Origin: Pyrinomonadaceae bacterium
Lineage (GTDB): Bacteria; Acidobacteriota; Blastocatellia; Pyrinomonadales; Pyrinomonadaceae
Length of the DNA stretch: 7,158 nucleotides
Reading direction: 5' to 3'
NCBI GenBank assembly: GCA_013812565.1
Contig: JACCTF010000214.1
Location: forward strand, 1-7,158
The notes beneath the pieces are model-generated. The model saw only the letters and a program-made list of their open reading frames with translations. It did no database searches and was not told the origin of the DNA. A program made the position numbers and the translations under genes. Shown piece after piece: positions 1 to 6,374 of the stretch; position 1 is the stretch's first letter; the number at the start of each line of letters is the position of its first letter.

Positions 1-1023
1 CGCATCGAAGGCGCGAACGGGCAATCTGATTATGAAGCAGGCATCATTGTGATTGCGACGGGAACCCGACCATCCGTCTCCTCTGCCGTTCCGCTCAATA
101 ATCGGACGATTCTTAATAGTGACCAGATCTTCGCAATGCCCTCGATCCCGAAGACGCTGATTGTGGTCGGCGGCGGGGTGATCGGCGTGGAATATGCCTC
201 GATGTTCGCTGCCCTCGGAGTGAGAGTGATCCTCATTGAGAAACGGCCCAAACTTCTGGAATTTGCCGATTCAGAGATGGTCGAAGCGCTCTGTTATCAC
301 CTGCGCGATAACCGCGTAACGCTGCGTCTCAACGAGGAGGTGGAAAGCGTCGAAGAGGCTTCGGACGGCGGGGTGGTCGCAAACCTCAAAAGCAAGAAGA
401 AGATTTCCGGCGATGTCCTGCTGTACGCCGTTGGCCGACAGGGAAATGTTGACGACTTGGATTTAGCAGCGGCGGGTTTGGATGCAGATGCTCGCGGGCG
501 CATCTCGGTCGATGATCAATACCGCACCGCGCAGTCGCATATCTTTGCGGTCGGAGATGTGATCGGGTTTCCCAGCCTCGCCTCGGTCTCAATGGAGCAG
601 GGCCGAATTGCAATGGGACATGCAACCGGTTCGGTTATTCATTCCGATCCGGCTAACTATCCCTACGGCATATACACGATTCCAGAAATCTCATTCGTCG
701 GAAAGACCGAGGAGCAACTCACCGATGAAGACGTGCCCTATGAAGTCGGCCTCGCTTACTACCGCGAAATAGCTCGCGGCCAAATTCGCGGCGACACCAC
801 GGGCCGCCTGAAGCTGATCTTTCATCGTGAAACGAGAGAGATTCTCGGAGTTCACATCATCGGCGAAGGAGCTTCCGAATTGCTACATATCGGCCAAGCG
901 GTGTTGATCCTGAAGGGCACCATGGATTACTTCGTCGACACGGTATTTAACTATCCAACGCTTGCCGAATGCTACAAGGCCGCGGCCTTCAACGGTCTCA
1001 ACAAACTGGCAAGATTTAATTAG
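1..1023 (+). CDS. sthA: Soluble pyridine nucleotide transhydrogenase, C-terminal 340 residues (5' end outside window)
   Basis: This cytosolic FAD flavoprotein passes hydride between NADPH and NAD+, balancing the two pools. The reading frame is open from base 1, so the gene starts upstream; by family length (about 465 residues) some 125 N-terminal residues, including the first FAD-binding motif, are missing. Numbering from the window edge, I see ATGTRP (19-24), the second Rossmann motif GGGVIG (57-62), the FAD-contacting segment IFAVGD (181-186), and a C-terminal dimerisation domain ending in a segment with HIGQAV and FNYPTLAE (316-323). In dihydrolipoamide dehydrogenases this last segment carries the catalytic His (HPTLSE); here it reads NYPTLAE, the transhydrogenase signature, so a lipoamide dehydrogenase is unlikely. 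The redox-cysteine region lies outside the window and cannot be checked. The gene ends TAG directly followed by TGA, the TGA being the first bases of the heptad repeat. Confidence 0.9.
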   Translation, partial: RIEGANGQSDYEAGIIVIATGTRPSVSSAVPLNNRTILNSDQIFAMPSIPKTLIVVGGGVIGVEYASMFAALGVRVILIEKRPKLLEFADSEMVEALCYHLRDNRVTLRLNEEVESVEEASDGGVVANLKSKKKISGDVLLYAVGRQGNVDDLDLAAAGLDADARGRISVDDQYRTAQSHIFAVGDVIGFPSLASVSMEQGRIAMGHATGSVIHSDPANYPYGIYTIPEISFVGKTEEQLTDEDVPYEVGLAYYREIARGQIRGDTTGRLKLIFHRETREILGVHIIGEGASELLHIGQAVLILKGTMDYFVDTVFNYPTLAECYKAAAFNGLNKLARFN

Positions 1024-1090
1024 TGACAAGTGACAGGTGACGAGTGACAAGTTAAAACCTTCTTCTTGCTTGTCACTCGTCACTTGTCAC
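1024..1090. repeat. Heptad tandem repeat forming a 22-bp hairpin
   Basis: The left arm is four consecutive 7-mers, TGACAAG, TGACAGG, TGACGAG and TGACAAG (1024-1051). After a 17-base spacer (1052-1068) the right arm holds three inverted 7-mers, CTTGTCA, CTCGTCA and CTTGTCA (1069-1089). Bases 1030-1051 pair with 1069-1090 over 22 positions; the only non-Watson-Crick pair would be a G-U in RNA at 1036. No T-run follows the stem, so it is not a standard terminator, although a structure this strong could slow transcription or protect the sthA mRNA 3' end. The repeat resembles the short tandemly repeated heptamers known from cyanobacteria and other large bacterial genomes, and probably occurs elsewhere in this genome (inference). 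Confidence 0.88.
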
Positions 1091-1097
1091 TTCTTTT

Positions 1098-1103
1098 GAG
1101 AGG
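1098..1103 (+). promoter_or_regulatory. Ribosome binding site deciding the ROK gene start
   Basis: GAGAGG lies 7 bases before the ATG at 1111. An alternative in-frame start at 1066 would add 15 residues encoded by the heptad repeat itself and has no Shine-Dalgarno sequence, so the 1111 start is preferred. The site begins 7 bases after the hairpin ends, so the hairpin could affect ribosome access. Confidence 0.7.
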
Positions 1104-1110
1104 TGAACGT

Positions 1111-2040
1111 ATGACGCGGAAAGTTGGCGTAGTGGCAGCGGAGCATATCGCTGTCGGCTTAGTGGATAGTAATGAGATCGTGGGATCGAGCCGTATCTAT
1201 CCGGAGAGAGGGACTGAGGCTGATTACCTGGAGGGGATGCCGACTGAAGAAATCGTGCAACACATTGCGCGGCAGATCGAGATCATCAGCGAGGGGCACG
1301 AGATAGAAGCCATCGGGATCGGCTTTCCGGGAATTATTCGTGAGGGCGTGATAGAGGAGTCTCCGAACCTTCAGCAAACCAAAGGGCAAAACCTTGAACG
1401 TGCGTTGACCGAGTTGCTGAGCCAGAGAGGTCTGAACGGATTTGTTCACGTGCTGAACGACGCCGACGCGATGGCTGCGGGGATTGCGGCCACTCATGGG
1501 CAACTTGATAAAGTAATCCGCGTCTGGACGCTTGGCAGTGGCATCGGATTCGGACGTTACCCACAAGTGGGCGGCGCGGGAGAGAACGGTCATTCCATTG
1601 TGACGCTTGACTCGAAAGAGCGGTTCTGCGGCTGCGGCGGTGTAGGTCATCTAGAGGGGATCATGGGCCACCGCGCGATGCGACTTCGCTTTCTCGATAT
1701 GGAACCGGAAGAGGTATTTGATCATGCGCGCACGGGCGACGAACGGTGCGGCGCTTTTGTAAAACTCTGGCACAGGGCACTGGCCGCAGCCACGGCGACC
1801 AGCATACATCTCGATGGCCCAGGGAAGTTCTTCGTCTCCGGCCCAAACGCGAGGTTCATTCAAACCGGCACGCTACAGCTTTACCTGCAGGAGATGGTGA
1901 AGATGAGTCCTTTGCAGGGGAGTACGATTGAAGTGGTCTCGACCAGCGATGAAGTCGCTATCATTGGCGCAGCGGTCAGCGCCGCACACGCCGCCCAAGC
2001 TCCCGGCAACGGCATCAGCTCCCCACCGGCACGTGGATAG
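1111..2040 (+). CDS. ROK-family protein (sugar kinase-like) with degenerate nucleotide-binding motif
   Basis: A 309-residue protein of the ROK family (glucokinase, N-acetylglucosamine or N-acetylmannosamine kinase, and related repressors), of normal length for the kinase members and without a helix-turn-helix domain. Recognisable elements are GIGFPGIIREG (69-79), the catalytic-Asp motif NDADAMAAG (116-124, D117 the likely base), LGSGIGFG (141-148), GENGH (157-161) and a cysteine cluster, CGCGGVGHLE (173-182). Two departures stand out. The N-terminal phosphate-binding signature DxGGT is replaced by VAAEH (8-12), and the last Cys of the usual CxCGxxGCxE zinc motif is His180; His can still bind zinc. 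ATP-dependent sugar phosphorylation is therefore uncertain, and the protein may instead be a weak kinase or a sugar sensor. It lies 87 bases after sthA on the same strand and could be co-transcribed, subject to the intervening hairpin. The substrate cannot be told from sequence. Confidence 0.85.
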   Translation: MTRKVGVVAAEHIAVGLVDSNEIVGSSRIYPERGTEADYLEGMPTEEIVQHIARQIEIISEGHEIEAIGIGFPGIIREGVIEESPNLQQTKGQNLERALTELLSQRGLNGFVHVLNDADAMAAGIAATHGQLDKVIRVWTLGSGIGFGRYPQVGGAGENGHSIVTLDSKERFCGCGGVGHLEGIMGHRAMRLRFLDMEPEEVFDHARTGDERCGAFVKLWHRALAAATATSIHLDGPGKFFVSGPNARFIQTGTLQLYLQEMVKMSPLQGSTIEVVSTSDEVAIIGAAVSAAHAAQAPGNGISSPPARG

Positions 2041-2094
2041 AGCTTTATATTAGACGAGGTCTATTTCAGTTCAATGTGGCAAGTAGCAGTTCGC

Positions 2095-2112
2095 CACAGA
2101 GAGCACAGAGAG
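2095..2112. repeat. Short tandem repeat, two copies of CACAGAGAG
   Basis: Two perfect adjacent 9-mers sit in the gap after the ROK gene. Similar CACAGAG-rich strings occur as dispersed intergenic repeats in several large bacterial genomes (from memory). The repeat lies just beyond the 3' end of the DUF3037 relic, so it may mark a recombination-prone spot; this is inference. Confidence 0.5.
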
Positions 2113-2139
2113 CGCGCGTAGAGTGAGGAAAGTGTCTGG

Positions 2140-2409
2140 CTATAACACGGAACGCGTGCCGGGCAGGCGAACCATCGTATCAAGAAGGTGTTCGAGGATA
2201 GCCTCTGCATCCGTACAAAGGCCTGAGTGAACCGGCGAGGTTTGAATAATCGTGCTGCGCGGGGCAACGAGCCAGTGAAAGCGCGCCCGCTGTGGTAACT
2301 GTCCGATGGGTCCCGCATGAGTTCCCCCGGCACATATCAACGGAATGGTTCTCAAATAAGTTTGAATAATCTCCTGATCGAGAAGGGGATCGAGCGCGGC
2401 GAGCCGTCG
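2140..2409 (-). pseudogene. DUF3037-family protein remnant, N-terminal part missing
   Basis: On the minus strand an open stretch of 89 codons runs from 2409 to a TAG at 2140-2142. Its translation begins RRLAALDPLLDQ and contains ICAGG, GPIGQLPQ, RFHWLVAPRSTIIQTSPVHS (44-62 region) and GLCTDAEAILEHLLDTMVR. The FHWLxAPRSTxxQxSPVHxGL block is the conserved C-terminal half of DUF3037 proteins, which are usually about 120-130 residues; function is unknown, and they often sit next to a HipA-like kinase gene (family knowledge from memory). The frame is closed immediately upstream by a TAG at 2410-2412, there is no ATG until residue 79, and the TTG at 2355 has no ribosome binding site. Roughly the first 35-40 family residues are absent, and the bases there now form the ribosome binding site and start of the propeller gene on the opposite strand. 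I read it as a truncated relic. The lack of internal stops suggests the break is fairly recent. Confidence 0.75.
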
Positions 2410-2438
2410 CTAACTTCACTAAGTAAGGAGAAACGCTA

Positions 2439-4022
2439 ATGTCCCGAGCCACTCTTCCACCGAGTTCACCAATGTTGATGTTTACCAGCGCCGTCTTGTT
2501 ACTGATGGGCAGCTTGCTACTCGCGGCAGTCCTCATTGTTCCAGTTCGAACCGCAGCGCAGTCCGCTCCGGCCTTGCCGAAGCCATGGGTTAGTCAGGAC
2601 ATCGGCGGCGTTGCCATTCCGGGTGAGGCCAAACACTCAGACGGTGCTTTTACCATCAAGGGAACCCTAGACATCTGGGACACGAGCGACGGATTTCACT
2701 TCGTCCATCAACCGCTCGAAGGCGATGCCGAGATTATCGTCCGCGTCACGAGCGTCGAGAATACCAACGAGCATGCCAAGGCCGGGGTGATGATTCGCGA
2801 AACGCTGGCGGCGGACGCAAAGCACGCCACGATGGTCGTCACGCCCGTAGACGGCGTGCAGTTCCTGCGGCGACATGCGACAGGCAATCTCACCACACCC
2901 ACGAACCCGCGCATCAACAAAGGAAGATTGCCGTACTGGGTCAGGCTAGTGCGCAAGGGCGATCAGTTCAGCGGCTTTGAATCAACGGACGGAGCGAACT
3001 GGATGCCGACGGGCACGGATACAATCCCCATGAACCGTCGTGCGTACATCGGATTGGTCGCTTCATCGCACCAGAAGTTGGTCGCAGCCACCTCGACACT
3101 TGACCGTGTGGCTGTGAAGATGAGTGGAACGAATCAATCATCGGCGCGTCTTAAAGTACAAAGCCATGTCACCATCTTCGATATTAAGAGCAGAAAAAAG
3201 CAGGTGCTCTACACATCTCCGCGCCTATTCGAAGCCCCGAACTGGTCGCCTGATGGCAAGCATTTGGTGTTAAATTCGGAAGGCAAACTGTGGCGCTTGA
3301 GCGTGACGGGCGGCGAACCGGAGATAATCCCGATGGGGTCGATCAAGGCGGTCAACAACGATCACGGGATTTCACCGGACGGACGTGAACTGGTCGTCTC
3401 AGCCAACGGCGGGCCAATCTTCATCATGCCTTTCTCAGGCGGGGAGCCGCGCCGCGTCACTGAACAGTCGCCGAGCTACTATCACGGATGGTCGCCGGAC
3501 GGTAAAAACCTGGCCTATGTTGCGAAGGATGGGGGAGAAACTCACTACGACATCTTCGGCGTTTCGGTTGAAGGTGGAACTCCCAAGCGACTTACGACAA
3601 ACCGGAGCCATGAGGACGGCCCTGATTACTCGCCGGACGGGCGATGGATCTACTTCAATTCAGACCGCGCCGGTGGGCCAGGTTACGGAGACATCTGGCG
3701 CATCCCGGCGGGCGAGGGCGGTGACGCGAAGGCTGAGCAGATCACTAATGATGACTATGTGGATTGGTTCCCGCATCCGTCACCCGACGGCAAGTGGCTC
3801 GTCTTTCTCTCTTATCAGAAGGGGACCGAAGGACATCCCGCTAACAAAGATGTCGTATTACGCATGATGCCATTGCCCGGCGCAGAATCGGGGTCGAAAC
3901 CGGACAACGGAAAGATCGTCGAGCTGATAAAACTCTTCGGCGGACAAGGCACAATCAACGTCACGTCCTGGTCGCCCGACAGTCGCCGCTTCGCCTATGT
4001 GAGTTATTCAGTAATCAAGTAG
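2439..4022 (+). CDS. Exported DUF1349-like domain plus TolB-type beta-propeller protein
   Basis: A 527-residue secreted or inner-membrane-anchored protein. The start is ATG 2439 with TAAGGAG at 2424-2430, 8 bases upstream. A hydrophobic segment at about 12-35 followed by RTAAQSAPA suggests a signal peptide cleaved near residue 40, or an uncleaved anchor. Residues about 50-228 match the DUF1349-like concanavalin A-type fold, with VSQDIGGVAIPG (51-62), AKAGVMIRETL (113-123), MVVTPVDGVQF (132-142) and PYWVRLVRKGD (165-175); this module is common in exported carbohydrate-associated proteins. Residues about 240-527 form a PD40/WD40-like propeller with six SPDG-type repeats, at 270, 312, 352, 398, 448 and 512 (the last SPDS). 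No catalytic residues are evident; binding of a polysaccharide or a protein partner in the periplasm is the likeliest role (inference). The next gene begins 24 bases after its stop, so the two probably form an operon. Confidence 0.85.
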   Translation: MSRATLPPSSPMLMFTSAVLLLMGSLLLAAVLIVPVRTAAQSAPALPKPWVSQDIGGVAIPGEAKHSDGAFTIKGTLDIWDTSDGFHFVHQPLEGDAEIIVRVTSVENTNEHAKAGVMIRETLAADAKHATMVVTPVDGVQFLRRHATGNLTTPTNPRINKGRLPYWVRLVRKGDQFSGFESTDGANWMPTGTDTIPMNRRAYIGLVASSHQKLVAATSTLDRVAVKMSGTNQSSARLKVQSHVTIFDIKSRKKQVLYTSPRLFEAPNWSPDGKHLVLNSEGKLWRLSVTGGEPEIIPMGSIKAVNNDHGISPDGRELVVSANGGPIFIMPFSGGEPRRVTEQSPSYYHGWSPDGKNLAYVAKDGGETHYDIFGVSVEGGTPKRLTTNRSHEDGPDYSPDGRWIYFNSDRAGGPGYGDIWRIPAGEGGDAKAEQITNDDYVDWFPHPSPDGKWLVFLSYQKGTEGHPANKDVVLRMMPLPGAESGSKPDNGKIVELIKLFGGQGTINVTSWSPDSRRFAYVSYSVIK

Positions 4023-4046
4023 CCAGCGAGATTGTAAAGGAGAGGG

Positions 4047-4586
4047 ATGAGAAAACTAACGAAACACCTGCTATGCGTTTTCACACTAATCGCAATGACA
4101 GCTTCGGTCGAACAGGCTGTTGCCCAAAACCCCGGAAAGTTAGGCGACAATGTAGTAGTGCATATCGCTCTGGTGGTGCGCGACATCAACAAGTCTGCGA
4201 AAGCCTACGCAGATCTGTTCGGGGTAGAAGTTCCCAAGATTTCCGTCACCGATCCGCTTGAGAAGACACGCCTGCAGTTTCGCGGAGAACCGACTCAGGC
4301 ACTGGCTAAGCTGGCCTTTCTTCGTTTGGAGAACATTACAATAGAGTTAGTTGAGCCCGTCGGTGGTCCGAGCACGTGGCGAGAATTCCTGGAGATGAAG
4401 GGGGAAGGGGTGCACCACATTGCTTTCAGGGTCAAAGGAATGGAGGAGAATATCGCGCTGCTGGAGAAGCAAGGCGGCAAGCTGATTCAAAAGGGTGATT
4501 TTATCGGAGGCAGTTACGCTTACGTCGATCTGACGCGGCAACTCGGAGTGATTGTGGAGTTGCTAACAAGCGCAAACAAGAAGTGA
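4047..4586 (+). CDS. Exported VOC-superfamily (glyoxalase/epimerase-like) metalloprotein
   Basis: A 179-residue protein. An N-terminal signal peptide (MRKLTK, then a hydrophobic stretch to about residue 26, AVAQ|N) places the mature domain outside the cytoplasm. The rest has the paired beta-alpha-beta layout of vicinal oxygen chelate proteins, closest in style to methylmalonyl-CoA epimerase or glyoxalase I. Candidate metal ligands are His39 (HIALVVRD), Glu100 (ITIELVEP), His124 (HHIAFRV, matching His39 by the internal two-fold repeat) and Glu171 (VIVELL), so metal binding looks intact. A CoA-linked substrate would be odd outside the cytoplasm, so epimerase activity is doubtful; substrate and reaction are unknown. 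A ribosome binding site AAGGAG (4037-4042) sits 4 bases before the ATG. The gene follows the propeller gene by 24 bases, suggesting co-expression in the same compartment. Confidence 0.85.
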   Translation: MRKLTKHLLCVFTLIAMTASVEQAVAQNPGKLGDNVVVHIALVVRDINKSAKAYADLFGVEVPKISVTDPLEKTRLQFRGEPTQALAKLAFLRLENITIELVEPVGGPSTWREFLEMKGEGVHHIAFRVKGMEENIALLEKQGGKLIQKGDFIGGSYAYVDLTRQLGVIVELLTSANKK

Positions 4587-4696
4587 CGGCTAGGCAGTCA
4601 AACGAGCCTGACCGTATGCTGCCGATTGCCGACGGCAAGCCACTCATAAATTACCCGCTCAACACGGGTCGCGAGCTTTTCATGAGCAAGGGCTGA
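4583..4696 (+). other. Possible 37-codon coding remnant or small ORF after the VOC gene
   Basis: A reading frame from GTG 4583, overlapping the VOC stop codon, to TGA 4694 encodes a protein-like string including MLPIADGKPLINY and PLNTGRELFMSKG. There is no convincing ribosome binding site and I do not recognise the family. The frame is also open upstream, through the end of the VOC gene, which is expected by chance. It may be the tail of a gene lost by deletion, or simply chance. The remaining gap to 4799 holds only short weak hairpins (4626-4638 and 4653-4669) and, presumably, the promoter of the next gene, for which I see no clear -35/-10 pair. Confidence 0.25.
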
Positions 4697-4799
4697 ACCG
4701 GGTCGTTCGCCCCGATACAGATGTCTTAAGATAGCTCACTTTATTATCGTTAGGTGCTCTTTCGCGTTCGTCACACTCACTCCTGAGGAGATTTTATTC

Positions 4800-6158
4800 A
4801 TGAACCGTCGAGATTTTCTGCAGACCAGTGCTGGGCTAACTCTATCCACCGCTGGGGGCCGCGCCGTTGAGGGCTACGCCGCCGAGTTCGCAAGTCAGAA
4901 ACCGCGTGTCGGCCTAATCGGCTGCGGCTGGTACGGCAAATGCGACTTGTTCCGACTGATCCAAGTTGCGCCAATCGAGGTCGTGTCACTGTGCGACGTG
5001 GACAAGATGATGCTGGCCGAGGCCGCCGGAATGATCGCAGAGCGGCAAGCGTCGAAGAAGAAGCCGCGGACTTACGGCGACTACCGCCAGATGCTTAAGG
5101 AGCGTGACCTGGACATCGTGCTCGTCGCCACCCCAGACCATTGGCACGCCCTGCCGATGATTGCCGCCGTCGAGGCCGGGGCTGACGTTTATGTCCAGAA
5201 GCCGATCAGCGTGGATGTAGTTGAGGGCCAGGCGATGGTGGCCGCCGCACGCAAGCACAAGCGGGTCGTGCAGGTCGGCACGCAGCGGCGCAGCACGCCG
5301 CACATCGTCGAGGCCCGCGATCAGGTGGTTCGTGAGGGTAAGCTCGGTAAGATCGGTCTGGTTGAGGTCTATTGTTATTACCATATGCGCTCGCGCGATA
5401 ACCCGCCAGACATTGCGCCGCCTGAGCACCTGGACTACGAGATGTGGACCGGACCGGCGCCGATGAGGCCGTATAATAAGTTGGTCCATCCGCGAAGCTG
5501 GCGGGCGTTTACGGAATATGGCAACGGAATTATGGGCGATATGTGCATACACATGCTGGATATGGTCCGCTGGATGTTGGAACTGGGTTGGCCGAAGCGC
5601 ATCTCATCGACGGGCGGAATTTTGGTCGAGAAGAACAGCAAGTCCAACATCCCCGACACACAAACTGCCACCTTTGACTTCGACAATATGAAAGTGGTTT
5701 GGCAGCATCGCACCTGGGGGCACCCCGATGACCCGAAGTACCCATGGGGCGCAACTCTCTACGGCGACAAAGGCACGCTCAAGGTGAGCGTAAACAGTTA
5801 CGACTTCACGCCAATAGGCGAGGGCCAGCCGATTCATCGCGATGTTGTTTACGAGTTGGAGCAGTATCCTGAAGATAAGACAGAGAAGGATTTGGAGCGC
5901 CATGTCGCCCCGGCTATTCGGCGTCACATGCAAGACTTTCTGGGTGCAATTGCGTCACGCGGGCGGCCAGTGGCCGACATTGAGGAAGGTCACATCTCAA
6001 CCACAAGCTGTATCTTGGCTAACCATGCGCTGCAGGTCGGCCGAACGTTGACCTGGGACGCTGAGCGACAACGGATCGTAGGAGACGAAGATGCGAGTAA
6101 GCTGCTGCGCCGACCGTACCGTCAACCGTGGATTCACCCTGAACCTAATCGAATCTAA
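4800..6158 (+). CDS. Gfo/Idh/MocA-family oxidoreductase with twin-arginine N-terminus
   Basis: A 452-residue NAD(P)-dependent oxidoreductase of the glucose-fructose oxidoreductase / inositol dehydrogenase type, expected to act on a sugar or sugar-like alcohol. ATG 4800 is preceded by GAGGAG at 4785-4790 (9-base spacing). The N-terminus MNRRDFLQ fits a Tat signal (RRxFLx), allowing export with bound cofactor. The following h-region is short and holds Arg21 and Glu24, so export is likely but not certain. The Rossmann domain shows VGLIGCGWYG (37-46), TPDHWHA (111-117) and VQKPISV (132-138), where the family Lys of EKP is kept as Lys134 while Glu is Gln133. The C-terminal alpha/beta domain has GDMCIHMLDMVRW (246-258), with His251 and Asp254 in the usual catalytic GDxxxHxxD arrangement, and GDKGTL (322-327). 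Length and motifs fit the large exported subgroup found in Planctomycetota, Verrucomicrobiota and Acidobacteriota. It appears monocistronic: a 213-base gap precedes it and a strong terminator follows. Confidence 0.88.
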   Translation: MNRRDFLQTSAGLTLSTAGGRAVEGYAAEFASQKPRVGLIGCGWYGKCDLFRLIQVAPIEVVSLCDVDKMMLAEAAGMIAERQASKKKPRTYGDYRQMLKERDLDIVLVATPDHWHALPMIAAVEAGADVYVQKPISVDVVEGQAMVAAARKHKRVVQVGTQRRSTPHIVEARDQVVREGKLGKIGLVEVYCYYHMRSRDNPPDIAPPEHLDYEMWTGPAPMRPYNKLVHPRSWRAFTEYGNGIMGDMCIHMLDMVRWMLELGWPKRISSTGGILVEKNSKSNIPDTQTATFDFDNMKVVWQHRTWGHPDDPKYPWGATLYGDKGTLKVSVNSYDFTPIGEGQPIHRDVVYELEQYPEDKTEKDLERHVAPAIRRHMQDFLGAIASRGRPVADIEEGHISTTSCILANHALQVGRTLTWDAERQRIVGDEDASKLLRRPYRQPWIHPEPNRI

Positions 6159-6176
6159 ACTGAATTAGGAGAGGCT

Positions 6177-6230
6177 ATGTGGCTTTGCCTGATATGTTCG
6201 ATGATGAGAATTCAAGGCTATTCTGAATAA
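6177..6230 (+). other. Possible micro-ORF with ribosome binding site after the oxidoreductase
   Basis: AGGAGAGG (6168-6174) lies just after the oxidoreductase stop and is followed by two overlapping short frames: ATG 6177 to TAA 6230 (17 residues, MWLCLICSMMRIQGYSE) and GTG 6179 to TGA 6226 (15 residues, beginning MALPDMFDDENS). The second has the more protein-like composition. Neither resembles a family I know. It may be the start of a downstream gene that has been lost, or chance. Confidence 0.2.
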
Positions 6231-6268
6231 GTCATGCTTCGATCATTTCAGCGACGCGGAGAATAGTC

Positions 6269-6307
6269 AAAGCCCGGCTGTGCTCTCCCCTTCACAGCCG
6301 GGCTTTT
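6269..6307 (+). terminator. Strong intrinsic terminator after the oxidoreductase gene
   Basis: A perfect 14-bp stem (6269-6282, AAAGCCCGGCTGTG, with 6293-6306) and a 10-base loop are followed by a short T run (TTTT ending at 6307). It lies about 110 bases after the oxidoreductase stop. The minus-strand glycine-zipper gene ends at 6375 and converges on it. Read from that side the stem also ends in AAA/TTT but is followed by GACTATT, so it would work less well in that direction. Confidence 0.9.
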
Positions 6308-6374
6308 ACACACGGTCGCCTGCTGATTTCTCAAGCGCGACAACCGATCCTAAATATAATCTGTTGCTCGCCTC

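Noticed and set aside
1066..1110. Upstream in-frame start for the ROK gene adding 15 residues
   Set aside because: The extra residues come from the heptad repeat, there is no ribosome binding site, and the ATG at 1111 has GAGAGG at good spacing.
1159..1650. 163-codon minus-strand frame inside the ROK gene
   Set aside because: It is antisense to conserved ROK motifs, has no family signature and no ribosome binding site.
2051..2063. Hairpin TAGAC-GAG-GTCTA after the ROK gene, considered as its terminator
   Set aside because: The stem is 5 bp with a 3-base loop, AT-rich, and followed by only three T residues.
2240..2371. Direct repeat of GTTTGAATAATC at 2240-2251 and 2360-2371, exactly 120 bases apart
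   Set aside because: Both copies fall in the DUF3037 relic in the same frame and encode IIQT twice on the minus strand (EIIQTY and TIIQTS), so the repeat is explained by the protein sequence rather than by a regulatory or mobile element.
2180..2536. Minus-strand 118-codon frame overlapping the start of the propeller gene, including an INIG string (2468-2479) that faintly recalls the DUF3037 N-terminal INVG motif
   Set aside because: It is in a different frame from the DUF3037 core, the rest does not resemble the family, and the plus strand there clearly encodes a signal peptide with a good ribosome binding site.
4626..4669. Small hairpins TTGCC-GAC-GGCAA and ACCCG-loop-CGGGT after the VOC gene, considered as a terminator
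   Set aside because: The stems are only 5 bp and no T-run follows directly; too weak to call.
4986..5552. Long 188-codon minus-strand frame inside the oxidoreductase gene
   Set aside because: It lies wholly antisense to a well-supported gene and shows no recognisable motif; it is a shadow of codon bias in the plus-strand gene.
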